Shown: piece after piece, positions 5,501 through 6,514 of the stretch
Layout: every line of letters begins with the position of its first letter
How positions within the stretch are numbered: position 1 is the stretch's first letter
NCBI GenBank assembly: GCA_964404395.1
Contig: CAYOKA010000126.1
Coordinates: forward strand, 1-6,514
Direction of reading: 5' to 3'
DNA length: 6,514 bases
Source of the DNA: JAAYBT01 sp964404395
Lineage (GTDB): Bacteria > Bacillota > Clostridia > Acetivibrionales > DTU013
The notes under the pieces: model-generated
What the model was told of the DNA's origin: nothing
Databases searched by the model: none
What the model saw: the letters and a program-made list of their open reading frames with translations, nothing else
Position numbers and translations under genes: made by a program

Positions 5501-6514
5501 CCAGTGAAAACTCAGGATAAAGAGTTCCGTCGGAGTTCACCGCAACCATCTGTAATTTGCTTTCCCCATCCTCGGTCTGCACACTCCAGCCAATTACAAA
5601 TCTTTCTACTCCATCCGGGAATTTAACGGCACTAATCTGAGGGTTTAAATCCTCGATTATATTGTCGGTGAGCCGAAGGCTCCGAACCAGCTCCCCCTTT
5701 TCATCGAGGACAGCACAGATAATCTCCGAATCTCCCTCGGACTCGTCAATTTGGTAGGCAATTGAGGAAGTCCCATCGGGGAGCATGGCAGTTTTCATGG
5801 CACCCACTTTATTTACGCTGCCGTCGTAAAGATACCTTGCCTCACTCCAGGCAGCCCCGTCATAAACAGAATACATGATATAGTCACTGGTAAAAGCCAA
5901 AGGATTATCCATATCAGCTAATGTTACGCTGCGCCAGGCCGTAATAGCCTTGTCCCCGTTCGAGGCGGTAATAGGCGATAAATCAGGGTTGTCATTATTG
6001 GTGAGTCTCGTGGAAGTAAATTCTCCATCCTTATATATGCCTGCCATAACCTCTGAAGCGGCAAGGATGTTTATCGCATCCTCCACAGTAGCTTCGCTGC
6101 CCGCTATTCCTTCTATGTCAGTGAAGGTTCTAATCCAGGCTGCCGAAGCTCCGTCCTTTGTCCCCGAAACATAAGGATTGCTGTCAGGATAACCAGATGA
6201 ATCGTCTATCTTTACTCCTTCTGCTGAGAATGAGCCGCTTTCATCTTTTACAGTAAATAGCACCTTTGTATCAGAAATATCCTTGCTGCCTATATCGGAT
6301 AGATACACCATCAGCTCGCCATCGTCAGACAGCTGTGGTGAGGCGTTGGGATATGCATTGGACCAAATATCGGTCAATTCCTCGGCTGAGAATAAAGCAA
6401 ACATTCTTCTACCTGACGAAGGAGAACCCCAGGATCGATCATAGTCCTCCAAATAGGATCGGTCTTCAAAAACAGCACTTTCCTCCAGAGGAACAAGCAT
6501 CATCATACCCGAAG
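2556..6514 (-). CDS. Large SLH-domain surface protein, 5' end beyond the window
   Basis: At least 1316 residues, numbered here from the Met codon ending at 6506; the frame stays open to the edge (preceding codons Ser-Gly). With no signal peptide in MMMLVPLEES, the true N-terminus is missing. Residues ~50-440 look like a beta-propeller: repeated DG...AW/AY blade motifs such as SPQLSDDGELMVYLSD, DGASAAW, NGDKAITAW and GTSSIAYQ. Residues ~455-540 resemble a CARDB-type adhesion fold (LFTVKNDGIDTITG), with two further beta-sandwich stretches to ~770. Residues ~775-862 fit the cadherin-like beta-sandwich family (FAYDV, YGKNIFVVTV, YTVTV). A charged SKSKDKKDKRGD linker follows, then a pre-SLH module (~880-1088) ending HFSDFAVVYN. 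Three SLH domains (~1090-1147, 1153-1215, 1259-1316) carry LTRGEC, ITRQEM and TTRAQM motifs. SLH triplets bind secondary cell-wall polymer, so the protein is secreted and wall-attached. Ligand unknown. Stop is TGA at 2556-2558. Confidence 0.93.
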   Translation of the reverse strand, partial: SGMMMLVPLEESAVFEDRSYLEDYDRSWGSPSSGRRMFALFSAEELTDIWSNAYPNASPQLSDDGELMVYLSDIGSKDISDTKVLFTVKDESGSFSAEGVKIDDSSGYPDSNPYVSGTKDGASAAWIRTFTDIEGIAGSEATVEDAINILAASEVMAGIYKDGEFTSTRLTNNDNPDLSPITASNGDKAITAWRSVTLADMDNPLAFTSDYIMYSVYDGAAWSEARYLYDGSVNKVGAMKTAMLPDGTSSIAYQIDESEGDSEIICAVLDEKGELVRSLRLTDNIIEDLNPQISAVKFPDGVERFVIGWSVQTEDGESKLQMVAVNSDGTLYPEFSLELSDSSGTTDYSTFMFTKGAQSLEDLSVILSKPGNDDKDRIHEYSVYGTRLVSNEGRFTTTGSHKLLELSEGRTLYSLDSTVDPDTGKVQFMMLLAEADGPSTITSALAEYKNLLTVKEPYYEYEDILPGLEMPVLFTVKNDGIDTITGISIKLGGQTVEYDETLAPDEERKYLIYHTVPDPVAHADYTVTAQFGEGGTDTRTGSLLLGLPDVGIYQIDGTSQTGRERGFRVLLQNSAFGALKGGTHTVRLEVWDRPDFEEGSPLKTITVSDDDLSVLNDSLLSLDITLSETDLQHFLDESGEIPEGGATVFFRTVLTEGGKSVEDADISNDIDYMNIYSLIEKNGGQVSLASLSQTTDGKTKVQVEATNNSMNTISNGNIIVTLRDQNDNVLERQQTHNAADSTSLLNIPGEESKTASLLFNRAGYKADVTFAELSEESALLSVLNLTGVFMEFNPDVFAYDVQTRDLSKTNLTVVAQNPGSTVSITKDGVAVSISNPISMTYGKNIFVVTVTTGEIDKSYTVTVTNSKSKDKKDKRGDSGTAYSGSYTASLTIDGIKQGDISVNLRGGQAIISHASLAQEFFSGDKEASLDIPAIPGAQGYTLEIPADALASPYTQAALIASTELGSIRIPAGMLAGISDIEGKLAGITIEAADKSKLTEEIRQAIGDRPMLALTLTLDGKQVDWNNPDAPVTVRIPYTPTEQELKNPESIVIWYLDGSGNAVSIPNGRYDPVTGTVTFSTTHFSDFAVVYNHVAFSDVASTAWYYKPVSFIAAREITQGTGKGKYSPEAVLTRGECIVLLMRVCDISPDENPSDNFADAGNRYYTGYLAAAKRLGISKGVGNNIGSIGEQHPEDATSLFAPDRAITRQEMVTLMYNALGAIKQLPKAYNSDDTGQGNALSGFGGRGKTLTDFGGQGKTLSDFSDEGQIADWARDAMALLVETGIINGSAGKLLPTGMTTRAQMAQVLYNLMMKKANIE
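2723..2812 (-). repeat. Three 30-bp tandem units between SLH2 and SLH3
   Basis: Units 2723-2752, 2753-2782 and 2783-2812 encode 10-residue repeats of the form GNALSGFGGR, GKTLTDFGGQ and GKTLSDFSDE (about residues 1232-1263). The last unit is the natural beginning of the third SLH domain (DFSDEGQIADW), so the array seems to have arisen by duplicating that edge, adding about 20 Gly-rich residues to the linker. The length is a multiple of 3, so the frame is kept. Confidence 0.88.

Overview
The window looks like the chromosome of a Gram-positive, low-to-moderate GC bacterium, most likely a member of the Clostridia (Firmicutes). The reasons are a large surface protein ending in three S-layer homology (SLH) domains, an MscL channel with a C-terminal zinc-ribbon tail, and strong AG-rich Shine-Dalgarno usage. 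The genus cannot be named from the sequence alone.

Layout from left to right. Bases 1-113 hold a 50-bp GC-rich tandem repeat, possibly continuing off the left edge. Bases 183-620 (minus strand) encode MscL, the large-conductance mechanosensitive channel, with a clear ribosome binding site. Bases 621-1029 are non-coding: a pyrimidine-rich stretch on the plus strand, then a 141-bp element (element A, 855-995) bounded by 23-bp inverted repeats. Bases 1050-2066 (plus strand) encode a protein resembling the DUF559/Vsr-like endonuclease-fold family; sixteen tandem 9-bp units are inserted in frame near its N-terminus. Bases 2067-2412 hold no convincing gene but contain a diverged 66-bp (22-codon) direct duplication and a shorter 22-bp-period repeat. 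Bases 2413-2552 are a second, inverted copy of the same element family (element B), ending 3 nt from the stop codon of the last gene. Bases 2556-6514 (minus strand) are the 3' part of a gene for a very large SLH-anchored surface protein, whose N-terminus lies beyond the right edge.

The three genes do not form an operon. MscL and the nuclease-like gene are divergent, and the nuclease-like and SLH genes converge. MscL (osmotic release valve) and the SLH protein (cell-surface display) look like ordinary host genes. The segment between them, elements A and B in opposite orientation around the nuclease-like gene, has the look of an accessory insertion. Its most notable points are the inverted pair of small palindromic elements, the outward TTGAAA hexamers at the ends of element A placed 17 bp from -10-like sequences on both sides, and the minisatellite inside the nuclease-like gene.

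Repeat growth recurs here at several scales: 9 bp in the nuclease-like gene, 30 bp in the SLH gene, 22 and 66 bp in the intergenic region, and 50 bp at the left edge. No rRNA, tRNA, CRISPR array or transposase gene was seen.
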